In this document: positions 35,048-43,503 of the stretch, one piece after another
How the letters are laid out: each line of letters begins with the position of its first letter
How positions within the stretch are numbered: the stretch's first letter is position 1
Notes under the pieces: generated by a model
Seen by the model: only the letters and a program-made list of their open reading frames with translations
Databases searched by the model: none
What the model was told of the DNA's origin: nothing
Program-made: the position numbers and the translations under genes
Source: Alkalihalobacterium chitinilyticum
GTDB taxonomy: Bacteria > Bacillota > Bacilli > Bacillales > Bacillaceae_F
Assembly: GCF_029028005.1 (NCBI RefSeq)
Contig: NZ_JAOTPO010000004.1
Span: 1-64,000, forward strand
Length of the DNA: 64,000 nt
Direction: 5' to 3'

Positions 35048-35173
35048 TTATTTATTTTTCTTGTCCTTTTTGACTTTACTTTTTTTACTTTCTGTATACT
35101 CTATTCCAAACTCGGCATCACTTGCATTGTTTGTGATCTCTGTTTCGTTTTGGCCTCGTTTCTTTTTACCCAT
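35048..35173 (-). CDS. Small basic protein, candidate gamma-type SASP
   Basis: A 41-residue gene with AAGGAGG before the ATG at 35173 and a clean terminator behind it. The product is rich in Lys, Asn, Glu and Ser and contains NNASDAEFGIEYTES, which resembles the (Q/N)FGTEFASET repeat unit of gamma-type small acid-soluble spore proteins such as SspE. It would be a minimal single-repeat version with a lysine-rich tail. If correct it stores amino acids in the spore core. Confidence 0.55.
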   Translation of the reverse strand: MGKKKRGQNETEITNNASDAEFGIEYTESKKSKVKKDKKNK

Positions 35174-35277
35174 TCCCTTTCCTCCTTTTCCAGATCAATT
35201 TGTTGTTATAGCTAACTTATTTTTCCACAGTAGGAATACTTCTATCACGCTGATTGAAGTTTATCTAAAATTATCCC

Positions 35278-35778
35278 CTAATAGGATGTTAAAGAATTGC
35301 CGTTACCCTTGGAAAATTCATCTTTAAAAAACCAACGATAAAATATTCTTGAGGAGTAATAGGTAATGGACATCGTAATAAAGCTCCAATACCATTTCCA
35401 CTTTACATATGTAATAAGATTTGTCTTCCTTTCAATTAAATATTCAACGAACGTAACAGCTCCTGAATGAAACATTATATAAAAAAATTTCATAAGCCTA
35501 CTTTTGTTTTCTGGATAATTCATATTAAAAATGGTACATAAAGCAGGATAAATAAAATATTCAAATGAAAAGCTCGTTTTATTTGCTTTCTTAAAAAATC
35601 TTACAGGATATTTAATCAACCCTCTTTCGACAACGAGCAAACCAAACAACCAAGTCACCATTTGTTTATAGAGAAAAGCGAGAATTGCATGTTTCACTCG
35701 GTTTCTTGGTACATTCAAAACTAATAGGACAATTGTAACCACCCAAAAAAACAGTAAAACTCTTTTATCTTTTGACAC
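35278..35778 (-). CDS. CBO0543-family membrane protein
   Basis: Encodes 166 residues from a GTG behind GGAGGTGG. The sequence fits the CBO0543 family of five-helix Firmicutes proteins: NVPRNRVKHAILAFLYKQMVTW at the N-terminus (cited as NVPRNRVKHAILAFL), KYPVRFFKKANKTSFSFEYF, then NMNYPENKSRL and a C-terminal ITYVKWKWYWSF. Members often occur singly in spore-formers and are uncharacterised. Confidence 0.75.
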   Translation of the reverse strand: MSKDKRVLLFFWVVTIVLLVLNVPRNRVKHAILAFLYKQMVTWLFGLLVVERGLIKYPVRFFKKANKTSFSFEYFIYPALCTIFNMNYPENKSRLMKFFYIMFHSGAVTFVEYLIERKTNLITYVKWKWYWSFITMSITYYSSRIFYRWFFKDEFSKGNGNSLTSY

Positions 35779-35814
35779 AATTCCACCTCCTGAGCTTATA
35801 GGGGGTCAAGTAGG

Positions 35815-36306
35815 TTACGCATAATCTAGGTCCTTCATTGGTTTACTAATCACGTCCCTCATGAAGCTTTCTCCTTTATGGACATCTAATATTTTTTTAC
35901 CGTAATTTATAAAATGTACTACTTCATCCTCAGATAACTGGCGCAAATCAAAAGGAAACTGCTCCATTGACTTAACGGTTTTAAATATGTTTTCTAGAAC
36001 GTACTTTCCTTTATCTGTCATGGACACGAGTTTATATCGGGCTTGATTCTCTTTCGCTCTCACATCGATATATCCATTGTTCTCAAGACGCTTAAGTAAT
36101 CTTGTAACTGTTGATGCATGCCAGCAGCCTAATTCCCCGATCTTAGAAGGTGTTAATTCATTTCGATTCGTTGAAAGCAGAAATAAAATATGCTGTTGCG
36201 CTGGTGAAATATCATATTCCTTTCCTATTTCGGCCCACTGGTTTTCCATACAAAAATATAACGCTCTGACCGTTAGTAACAGCTGTTGTTTTAAGAGTAA
36301 ATTCAA
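35815..36306 (-). CDS. MarR-family transcriptional regulator
   Basis: Encodes 163 residues from a TTG behind GAGGAGGG. Winged helix-turn-helix: DISPAQQHILFLLSTN, then LTPSKIGELGCWHASTVTRL (recognition helix) and wing RAKENQARYKLVSMT. The pattern GELGCWHASTVTRLLKRLE is close to the ScoC/Hpr branch, which represses protease and sporulation genes in B. subtilis. No target is evident nearby. Confidence 0.85.
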   Translation of the reverse strand: MNLLLKQQLLLTVRALYFCMENQWAEIGKEYDISPAQQHILFLLSTNRNELTPSKIGELGCWHASTVTRLLKRLENNGYIDVRAKENQARYKLVSMTDKGKYVLENIFKTVKSMEQFPFDLRQLSEDEVVHFINYGKKILDVHKGESFMRDVISKPMKDLDYA

Positions 36307-36439
36307 TCCTAACCCTCCTCACTTGTATCTACAATTGCACATACAAGTAATATTCTCCTGATTCTAAAGTCATATACATGGGGACTTTCGTTTAGTGCTT
36401 TTACATTTTTTATATTTAATAGAATTTAACTTATGAGGT

Positions 36440-36885
36440 GCGCAGTACTAGTTTGCGTTTTCTCCTAGTTTTTTCCTTTAACGCACATCATTCGCGACGT
36501 TTCGTTCACGCTTCCCCCTAATTTTTCCCTCTTCCGCTCACGATTCACGCTGTTTCGTTCACGCCTTCTCCTAATTTTTCCCTCTCCCGCTCACGTATCA
36601 TGCTGTTTCGTTCACGCCTTCTCCTAATTTTTCCCTTTTCCGCTCACGTATCGCGACATTCCGTTAATGCTTTCCCCTAATTTTTCCCTCTTCCGCTCAC
36701 GTATCGCGACGTTCCGTTAATGCTTTCTCCTAATTTTTCCCTCTTCCGCTCACGATTCGCGCCGTTTCGTTCACGCCTTCTCCTAATTTTTCCCTCTTCC
36801 GCTCACGTATCGCGCCTGTTCGTTCACGCTTTCTCCTAATTTTTCCCTCTTCCGCTCACAATTCGCGCCTGTTCGTTCAGCATCC
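36440..36885. repeat. 53-bp tandem repeat, eight copies (family B, inverted)
   Basis: Eight copies of a unit with TCTCCTAATTTTTCCCTC recur every 53 bases. The reverse complement matches the family B array at 22.4 kb at about 31 of 53 positions without gaps, sharing GAGGGAA, TTAGGAGA and ACGAA at the same spacing. It fills the gap between the MarR gene and the small gene at 37084. Confidence 0.92.
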
Positions 36886-36968
36886 CTTTGGAATTGCTCA
36901 CTAGATGAATAATTGTTTCTCTCTTTTAGGCTGATTAGCACCACAGTTTACGAAGAACACATTTTAAA

Positions 36969-37001
36969 AAAACAAAAAGGACTGCTGGAGTAACAGTCCT
37001 T
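36969..37001 (-). terminator. Terminator
   Basis: AAGGACTG - 9 nt - CAGTCCTT with a T-run on the minus strand; for the gene ending at 37084. Confidence 0.75.
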
Positions 37002-37083
37002 CGATATGGAACACTCGTATTTGTATGTAAATTAACCTGTGTAGTAAAACACACAGAGCATTTCATTGTTTGTCTTCACTGGC

Positions 37084-37245
37084 TCAGTCCTTCTCCTCAT
37101 TCAAGAACATTACATCATCTATCTTTACTAGTTGTATTTCTGAATATAAAATGGTTTGTTCTTTACGTATCTCGATTTGCCCATTCCCATAGTCATGCAA
37201 AACAATATATATTTCGTTGTTATAAATGACTTTTGTTCCTATCAA
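37084..37245 (-). CDS. Small hypothetical protein, 53 aa
   Basis: A TTG at 37245 preceded by GTGGTGAG opens a frame giving LIGTKVIYNNEIYIVLHDYG then a Glu/Lys-rich beta strand and a final acidic stretch. Small KOW-like or SH3-like beta proteins of this size are common in Bacillus. The terminator at 36969-37001 supports a transcript. Confidence 0.5.
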   Translation of the reverse strand: MIGTKVIYNNEIYIVLHDYGNGQIEIRKEQTILYSEIQLVKIDDVMFLNEEKD

Positions 37246-37445
37246 TTTTTCTCACCACTTCATTTATAAGCTTATTTCTTTACTTATCTACCATATCTCG
37301 TTATATTAATCTTACTTCATATCTACCAATTAAAAGGTGGCTAATTGCTACATCTTATCCAAATATATAAATTTTTCTTTATAATCAACAATACACAAAC
37401 CATAATTGACCATACTTTGGTGATTGAGAAAGGATTATTTTATTT

Positions 37446-37994
37446 ATGAGAGATTGGTTAAAAAATGTAAGAAAAGAAAGAGGTTTAACACAGGAAGAAG
37501 TTGCTTCATCTGCATTTATCAATCGTGCATTTTATACTCAAATCGAAAATGGCAGTCGCAACCCTAGTTTTGAAGTGGCAAAAAATATAGCAACTATACT
37601 TGGCATTAGCCCATCAGCCTTTTATACGAATGAGTTTAGTGAACCTTTTCAGCTCGCTTTAAGAAATTCTCCAATGATTATTGCTCATTGCGATTTAGAG
37701 TTAAGATATACTTGGATTTTTAATCAACATCCTGATTTTGATCCAGAAAATAGTGTTGGAAAACGAGATGACGAATTGGCCGTGAACGAAGGAACACTTG
37801 CTTTGATGGCCTTAAAACAAGAAGTTATAAGAAAAGGTAAACAAATGCAGAAAAAAATTTGTTTTCCTTTAACCGATGGTGTGCACTGTTATTATGTATT
37901 CGCGGAACCTCTTGTAGACAGCAACTCTGAAATTGTTGGAGTCGTTACAGCTTCAATGGACATCACTGAATTCACACCGGATGAGGAAGAATAA
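37446..37994 (+). CDS. XRE-family regulator with a PAS-like domain
   Basis: Encodes 182 residues. The first 60 form an XRE helix-turn-helix (RKERGLTQEEVASSAFINRA, NGSRNPSFEVAKNIATILGI). The rest is a PAS-like domain beginning PMIIAHCDLELRYTWIFN and continuing NSVGKRDDELAVNEGT, a signature normally seen in sensor kinases. So DNA binding and ligand or redox sensing are joined in one small protein. GAAAGGA precedes the ATG. Monocistronic; targets are unknown. Confidence 0.82.
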   Translation: MRDWLKNVRKERGLTQEEVASSAFINRAFYTQIENGSRNPSFEVAKNIATILGISPSAFYTNEFSEPFQLALRNSPMIIAHCDLELRYTWIFNQHPDFDPENSVGKRDDELAVNEGTLALMALKQEVIRKGKQMQKKICFPLTDGVHCYYVFAEPLVDSNSEIVGVVTASMDITEFTPDEEE

Positions 37995-38058
37995 AACCAA
38001 ATGCTGCATAAATTACTTTCCTAGTAAGTTGGAAAATTACATAATTAGTGTAAGAAAT

Positions 38059-38100
38059 AAGCAAAACGCAGAAGAAATGCCCTCTTTCGTTTTGCTTTAT
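38059..38100. terminator. Terminator
   Basis: AGCAAAACG - 19 nt - CGTTTTGCT followed by TTAT; between convergent genes. Confidence 0.7.
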
Positions 38101-38135
38101 TTAGACCTCTAAGATGAAGCTGCAGCCCTGAGTAA

Positions 38136-38444
38136 TCATTGGCTTCCATCGATCGATTGTTCCTTATGGTCCATCGCCTTGTTTCCGTTTCGCCGGAATA
38201 GTTTTTGTTGAAAAAACTCTTTTTTACTTCTAACTAAGAAGAAAATTCCCATAAGAAAAGAAAGAAAAATCCAAAATGAAAAGCCATTCCCAATATTGGC
38301 ATACGTATATTCATAATAACTGATGGGTCCTGGTTCCGAATTCAGCATATGTATCGTTATAAAAGCTGCCGTAAAATGTTTAGAAACGTATAAAAAAGCA
38401 GCTAACGACAAAAAGAAACAACCTAAAATCGTATTTTCTCTCAT
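38136..38444 (-). CDS. Hypothetical membrane protein
   Basis: Encodes 102 residues from the ATG at 38444, which has GGGGTGAG 6 nt before it; the frame could extend to 38477. Two membrane helices (TILGCFFLSLAAFLYVS and FSFWIFLSFLMGIFFLV) flank an outside loop; the C-terminus is charged. No family is recognised. Confidence 0.55.
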   Translation of the reverse strand: MRENTILGCFFLSLAAFLYVSKHFTAAFITIHMLNSEPGPISYYEYTYANIGNGFSFWIFLSFLMGIFFLVRSKKEFFQQKLFRRNGNKAMDHKEQSIDGSQ

Positions 38445-38504
38445 CGTTTTTCTCACCCCATAGTATTTAGTTTTCATAACAACAGACCTTGTAATTTCAA
38501 TCCA

Positions 38505-39158
38505 TTATCCATATAAATCCAGCCCTACTATGCTAAGGTCTTCACGATCCACGACAAGTATGATCCGGTCTGCAAATGATGCGAATGTTCGAATTGAAAC
38601 AGCATTTAATAATTCCTCTTCTAAATTCCACCCCCTCGGTGTTAAGGAAAGCACACCGTCTCTAGCAAAAAAAGAGCTCTTTACAAAGTCTCCAATTTCT
38701 TTTGCTTCTTTCGTATGTACAGGTTTTACGAATTTTTTATCAATCAAATAGTATTTTAACTCTCGGGGATAAGCAGGTATATTCAACGGTTCCGTACGAT
38801 ATAGGTCGTGTACAAACGGTAATTCCCCTTGCACTAGTCTTTGTTTCACTATTTTTTTCGATCCTTCTTTCAGAAAACGTACATTGATTTCTACTAGTTT
38901 TTCATCAACAACTATCTTTTTCACATCTTGGTAATGAGGCACCAGTTCATTCATAATGATGTCTTCCGCCTTTTTAGTCGGTGTTGGTAAAATGGTTAGT
39001 GCATCTTGTCCAGTTATCACATCTAAAGCAGCAAAGAATTGGCAAACAGCCGTCATATCATTAAGTTGCTTCCCGCACTGTACTGTTTCAATTGTGAATG
39101 CACCACATTCAATTTGATCCTGTCTACTAGGTTCATCGATTTCGATCAATCCATTCAA
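38505..39158 (-). CDS. Hypothetical protein
   Basis: Encodes 217 residues from a TTG after AGAGGTGATAA. No membrane segment or signal peptide. Alternating helices and strands (FFAALDVITGQDALTILP, KIVVDEKLVEINVRFLKEG, DRIILVVDREDLSIVGLDL) suggest a globular cytoplasmic protein. No family is recognised. It is divergent from the large polysaccharide enzyme gene. Confidence 0.6.
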   Translation of the reverse strand: MNGLIEIDEPSRQDQIECGAFTIETVQCGKQLNDMTAVCQFFAALDVITGQDALTILPTPTKKAEDIIMNELVPHYQDVKKIVVDEKLVEINVRFLKEGSKKIVKQRLVQGELPFVHDLYRTEPLNIPAYPRELKYYLIDKKFVKPVHTKEAKEIGDFVKSSFFARDGVLSLTPRGWNLEEELLNAVSIRTFASFADRIILVVDREDLSIVGLDLYG

Positions 39159-39362
39159 GTTATTATCACCTCTTGCTCCACTATAAAAGTATATATATGG
39201 TTTTCATTCTAACATTAACCAATACTAATTTCCTTAGATCTATAGTTATTACTACCTTTTTCTTATGTTTAATTTAATTTAAAAACAATTATTTATTCAT
39301 AGGAGGTATGCACCATATGAGTGTTACAAGCATATTCTTCTTTTGAGAGGCGGTGTTGTTGC

Positions 39363-42300
39363 ATGAAAAAAGAGCTCATATTTACCGATAAGACTGGAAA
39401 AAGAAAAAAATGGTTAGGACGAATTACCCTTTCTCTTTTGTTAATTGGACTCACTTTAGTCGGGTTAACAATCGCCTATATTTATGCACCTACTGCCCTA
39501 CCTTCCGTTGTTTTCAATCTATCTGAAGAAGAAAAGAAGGAAGTATATGCTTTTATTACACCAAATGATCCGTTAGGTATAGAATCATTACGTAAACATA
39601 TACATTCTATGGATGTTGTACTGCCTAATGCATTAGCCATTAATGAAAACTACAAAGTCACTTATCAGTCAATTGATCCGATTAACTCTTTGATTAAAGA
39701 AGCGGGTGTAAAGATCGTTCCTACCCTACCACTAGAACGATGGAAACTTGAACACTTGTTACAAAGTGATCTAGTCAGCGAAACGGTTGGTAAACAAATT
39801 GTAAAACAAATCCAATATTTTCAATCAGATGGCGTAAATATCGAACTCGCCCCAGATATTGAATATACTCTTTATTTCCCTTTTCTAGATATATTAAATG
39901 AGCAACTCTCAGGGATTGATAAAGAGCTTTATATTACCGTTCAAAGCAATAGAAATTCAAAAGAAATCAAAGAACTCTCTTCTATTGTTGATAAGATTAT
40001 TTTGAAGGCATATGATCCAAGGAACCCAAATGTTCAACCTTCACTTCCTCCTGAAAAACTGACAGAAACACTTTTAAAATGGCGTGAATTTAAAGACCTA
40101 GTCGTTATAGCACTTCCAACATATACTCTTACTGCAAATGACGAATATACTGATAAACTCTCTTTTACTGAAGCGATGTCGATCGTAAATAAAAGCAATA
40201 GTGAACTGTATTGGGATAACGAGTTGAGTCAGCATTATTTTAGTTACCTTGACCATCGATACGTACAAAAAGATGGATGGCTAAGTGATGCAGGTACCTT
40301 TTTTAATCAATTGCAACGTATTTCATCTATGCAATTTTCTTCTGTTGCTATAGATACACTAGGTTTTGAAGATCCATCGATTTGGAAGTTGCTTAATAAA
40401 CAACTAGACAGTAACAAGAAAATAAGTAATGCAATAGAAACGACAGAACCTCTAGTCAGTTTTAAACGTTTTGGAAGTGGAGAAATCATTAAAATCGGCT
40501 CGATGAAGCAAAGCGGAAAGCGTTCAGTTCTCTATAACAGTGAAGGTTTTATAGAAGATATAACTTACGAAAAATACCCAGTTCCTTATGAGGTCTTTCA
40601 TATGGGGGGATGGGATGAAAAAAAGATCGTGCTTTCCTTTGATGATGGCCCTTCTGAATACACTTTAGAAATTTTAGATATTTTAAAAGAACATGAAATC
40701 AGGGGGGCTTTTTTCGTTACCGGCTCACAAGGATTCCAACACCCTGATATCTTAAAGCAAATAGTGAACGAAGGCCATGAAATTGGAAACCATTCCTTTA
40801 CTCACAAGGATCTATCCAATATGTCTTCTCTACGTTTTAAATTTGAAGTGAATGCTGCCCAAAAATTGATTAAAGATGTGACAGGGTATTCAACCACCTT
40901 ACTCAGACCTCCTTATACAACAGATGTTGATTACGATAAGAATCAATTATCAGCAGTGAAGACAGCACAAGACATGGGGTATTTTTTTATAGGAAACTAT
41001 ATAGACTCTAGAGATTGGGAAGGTAAATCTGGTGAAGAAATTGTTGACACCGTATTAAAAGAACTACCGAACGGAAACATCATCTTGCTACATGATGGTG
41101 GCGGCGATCGTTCTGAAACCGTTGCTGCTTTACCTCAAATCATAAAACAATTGCAGTCAAACGGTTACTCTTTTGTATCGATTAGTGAACTTCTAGATCT
41201 TGATCAAGTTGATTTAATGCCACCCGTTGAGAAAAATTCATCTTTTGGTTCCATAATCGAATCCGTTGCTTCACTTGGACCAATACTAGCAACTGTATTC
41301 AAACTCATTTTTTTCACTAGTTTTGTAATCGTCCTGGTTCGTGTCGTCCTATTTATTTATTTGAGCTATAAACAAAAACAAACGCATCCATCCATTATAA
41401 CGGATGATTACAAGCCGTTCGTTTCCGTGGTCCTCCCTGTTTATAATGAAGAAAAAGTCATAGAAAATACCGTTTCTACCATCCTGGCATCAAATTACAC
41501 AAACTATGAATTAGTGATCATTGATGATGGCTCCACTGATCGAACCCGTTCCATTCTTGAGGCTAATTTCAACCATTTAGATCATATTCATCTTATTTCA
41601 AAAGAAAACGAAGGGAAGGCGGCCTCATTAAATCGGGGAATTCAAGAAGCACAAGGTGACATTATTATTACGATGGACGCTGATACTGAAATTCACGAAG
41701 AGGCAATCTGCTATTTAGTTACACATTTTAACGATCCTATGGTAGCTGCAGTTTCTGGAAACGTAAAGGTAGGGAATAAAAGAAAAATTCTATCCCTTTG
41801 GCAACATATTGAATATGTAACGAGTATTAATTTAGAAAAACGCGCGTTACAAATGATCAATTCCATTACGGTTGTACCCGGAGCTTTAGGTGCTTGGAGA
41901 AAAGAAGACATTGAAAAGGTGAATTTATTTGAAGAAGAGACACTAGCAGAAGATACGGATTTAACTATTAAAATAATACGTACTGGTAAACGAATTATTT
42001 TTGAAGAAAAAGCCCTAGGCTATACCGAAGTCCCAACGAAACTAAAGGACCTTACTAAACAGAGATTGCGATGGTATTTTGGAATTCTCCAAAGCTTATG
42101 GAAGCATAAAGATGCATTATTTCAACCGAAATATAAAGGGTTAGCTTTTATAGGAATTCCAAATATGATGTTTCAAATTACGTTTCAGCTTCTCGTTCCT
42201 ATTATTGATATCCTTCTCATCATCGCTCTACTCACTCAAACTTACAGCTTGCTTTTCTATATCTTGTTCTTCATTGCCATAGATACTTTCATTTCCCTTT

Positions 42301-42473
42301 ACGCCTTTAAATTAGAAAGAGAAAGACTCTCACCCCTTCGTTGGATCATTATTCAACGTTTTGCTTACCGTATTTTTTTCGCCTACATTACGTGGAAGGT
42401 CGTCATCAAAGCGATCCAGGGAGTTAGTGTGAAATGGGTAAAACTTGACCGTTTAGGTAAGAAGGGTTATTAG
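39363..42473 (+). CDS. GH18-like / polysaccharide deacetylase / GT2 fusion protein
   Basis: Encodes 1036 residues. TM helix at 17-41; a GH18-like domain (about 50-400) in which the catalytic DxxDxDxE is reduced to DGVNIELAP, so hydrolysis is doubtful; a NodB deacetylase (about 418-615) with all motifs: VLSFDDGPS, HSFTH zinc pair, LLRPPY and ILLHDGGGD; a TM at about 640-660; and a processive GT2 domain (about 682-910) with IIDDGSTD, MDADTEIH, AEDTD and KQRLRW, followed by C-terminal helices. It should polymerise and export an N-acetyl-hexosamine polymer and de-N-acetylate it. The logic matches PgaB plus PgaC, or Streptomyces/Bacillus single-chain versions. Confidence 0.88.
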   Translation: MKKELIFTDKTGKRKKWLGRITLSLLLIGLTLVGLTIAYIYAPTALPSVVFNLSEEEKKEVYAFITPNDPLGIESLRKHIHSMDVVLPNALAINENYKVTYQSIDPINSLIKEAGVKIVPTLPLERWKLEHLLQSDLVSETVGKQIVKQIQYFQSDGVNIELAPDIEYTLYFPFLDILNEQLSGIDKELYITVQSNRNSKEIKELSSIVDKIILKAYDPRNPNVQPSLPPEKLTETLLKWREFKDLVVIALPTYTLTANDEYTDKLSFTEAMSIVNKSNSELYWDNELSQHYFSYLDHRYVQKDGWLSDAGTFFNQLQRISSMQFSSVAIDTLGFEDPSIWKLLNKQLDSNKKISNAIETTEPLVSFKRFGSGEIIKIGSMKQSGKRSVLYNSEGFIEDITYEKYPVPYEVFHMGGWDEKKIVLSFDDGPSEYTLEILDILKEHEIRGAFFVTGSQGFQHPDILKQIVNEGHEIGNHSFTHKDLSNMSSLRFKFEVNAAQKLIKDVTGYSTTLLRPPYTTDVDYDKNQLSAVKTAQDMGYFFIGNYIDSRDWEGKSGEEIVDTVLKELPNGNIILLHDGGGDRSETVAALPQIIKQLQSNGYSFVSISELLDLDQVDLMPPVEKNSSFGSIIESVASLGPILATVFKLIFFTSFVIVLVRVVLFIYLSYKQKQTHPSIITDDYKPFVSVVLPVYNEEKVIENTVSTILASNYTNYELVIIDDGSTDRTRSILEANFNHLDHIHLISKENEGKAASLNRGIQEAQGDIIITMDADTEIHEEAICYLVTHFNDPMVAAVSGNVKVGNKRKILSLWQHIEYVTSINLEKRALQMINSITVVPGALGAWRKEDIEKVNLFEEETLAEDTDLTIKIIRTGKRIIFEEKALGYTEVPTKLKDLTKQRLRWYFGILQSLWKHKDALFQPKYKGLAFIGIPNMMFQITFQLLVPIIDILLIIALLTQTYSLLFYILFFIAIDTFISLYAFKLERERLSPLRWIIIQRFAYRIFFAYITWKVVIKAIQGVSVKWVKLDRLGKKGY

Positions 42474-42503
42474 CGCGTCAAAAGAATTTAGGAATATCCG
42501 TCG

Positions 42504-42547
42504 ACGAAACAAAGCGAAGTCTATCAACCTTTGCTTTGTTTCGTTTT
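42504..42547 (+). terminator. Terminator of the fusion gene
   Basis: ACGAAACAAAGC - 17 nt - GCTTTGTTTCGT followed by TTTACC. Confidence 0.85.
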
Positions 42548-42626
42548 ACCTATGCAGTATAAGTTCTCTTCAGTTTCAATTAGTTTTAATTATAACTCTT
42601 GAATCTCTACTAAAAAACCTAGCTAA

Positions 42627-42881
42627 TTATTGCCGACCCTCGAACAACTGCGATGACTCATTAGCCATATCTAACTCAACGTCAGATACTTGCTTTTCTA
42701 TAAAATCAATAAAAAGCCGATAACGGTGCTCACGCATTAACCAGGAGAGCACTTGCCGGTGAGATAATATTGGAAGATGAGATTCGCCAGAATAATAGTC
42801 AAACAAGAGAAGGATGGAAAAGTCTAATTGGACGAGTTGCTCTGCAATCTCAAATTCCTGTTCAGTGGAACGTTTTCCTCC
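42627..42881 (-). pseudogene. Open frame without start codon
   Basis: An 85-codon frame that ends at a TAA (42627) and reads FSILLLFDYYSGESHLPILS then REHRYRLFIDFIEKQ, which looks coding. It begins right behind a perfect AAGGAGG, but no ATG, GTG or TTG lies within 20 nt in any frame. Either the start has been lost or the frame is a relic. I do not recognise the protein. Confidence 0.4.
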
Positions 42882-42966
42882 TTAATCACACGGATCTAGT
42901 TTGTTTTTATAAACAGCAAAACATAATTTTAAACTTATTACTCGACATCTCTATTTCGTTTTTCAT

Positions 42967-43072
42967 TCAATAGTAAAAAAAGATATCATAACCTGCTTCT
43001 ACTAACTCTTGGCAAATGGCTAATCCGATCCCTTGCAGTAATTATCGCTAATTTTTGTTTAGTTTGACACAT
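42967..43072 (-). pseudogene. SDR dehydrogenase N-terminal fragment
   Basis: Behind GGAGG an ATG at 43072 opens MCQTKQKLAIITA, the first strand of an SDR nucleotide-binding fold. The frame then slips: IGLAICQELVEAGYDIFFYY continues in another phase and stops at 42967. A small deletion in the TGASRGIG turn explains both. Everything after the first 35 residues is missing, so it is a relic. Confidence 0.65.
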
Positions 43073-43107
43073 AGTTCCTCCATCGCTAGCACACTTTGTT
43101 TGTTGTT

Positions 43108-43362
43108 TTATAGAGTAGCAGCTCTAATTAATAACACGAAATAATACAATGCAGGAATCAGCGTCAGACCCACACCTGCTACTCGAGTTCGCTCTTTCGT
43201 TTGCAGGAAAAAACCAATAATCCAACAAACAAAAAACAACATATAATACCATCTGTAAATGGGTGAGTCAGTTTCAGCGATTCCTGGACCACTCATCCAA
43301 ACCGAAAAGAGTAACACAAAAACACCTGTAATGAAGTTAGACAGATACCTTAAAATCTTAAT
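43108..43362 (-). CDS. Hypothetical membrane protein with non-canonical start
   Basis: From the GTG at 43317 the frame gives 69 residues with two membrane helices, ending ALYYFVLLIRAATL. The frame is open further upstream and an additional helix begins (KILRYLSNFITGVFVLLFSV) behind GGAGGGG, seven bases from an ATT at 43362 but with no standard start. I give the longer frame because the ribosome binding site fits it. If the ATT is not used, the gene begins at 43317. Confidence 0.5.
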   Translation of the reverse strand: MKILRYLSNFITGVFVLLFSVWMSGPGIAETDSPIYRWYYMLFFVCWIIGFFLQTKERTRVAGVGLTLIPALYYFVLLIRAATL

Positions 43363-43447
43363 AGCGCTTCCCCTCCGGACGAAGTGTTTTTCTATATTTT
43401 ACCACTAACAACCTAGAATAAGGGCAACCTAGTAACTTTTTTTGATA

Positions 43448-43480
43448 ATAAAAAACATTACTTACTATTGAAGTAATGCT
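43448..43480 (-). terminator. Terminator of the histidine kinase gene
   Basis: CATTACTT - 7 nt - AAGTAATG followed by a T-run on the minus strand. Confidence 0.8.
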
Positions 43481-43503
43481 TCCGTTTGATATGAAGTTGA
43501 TAC

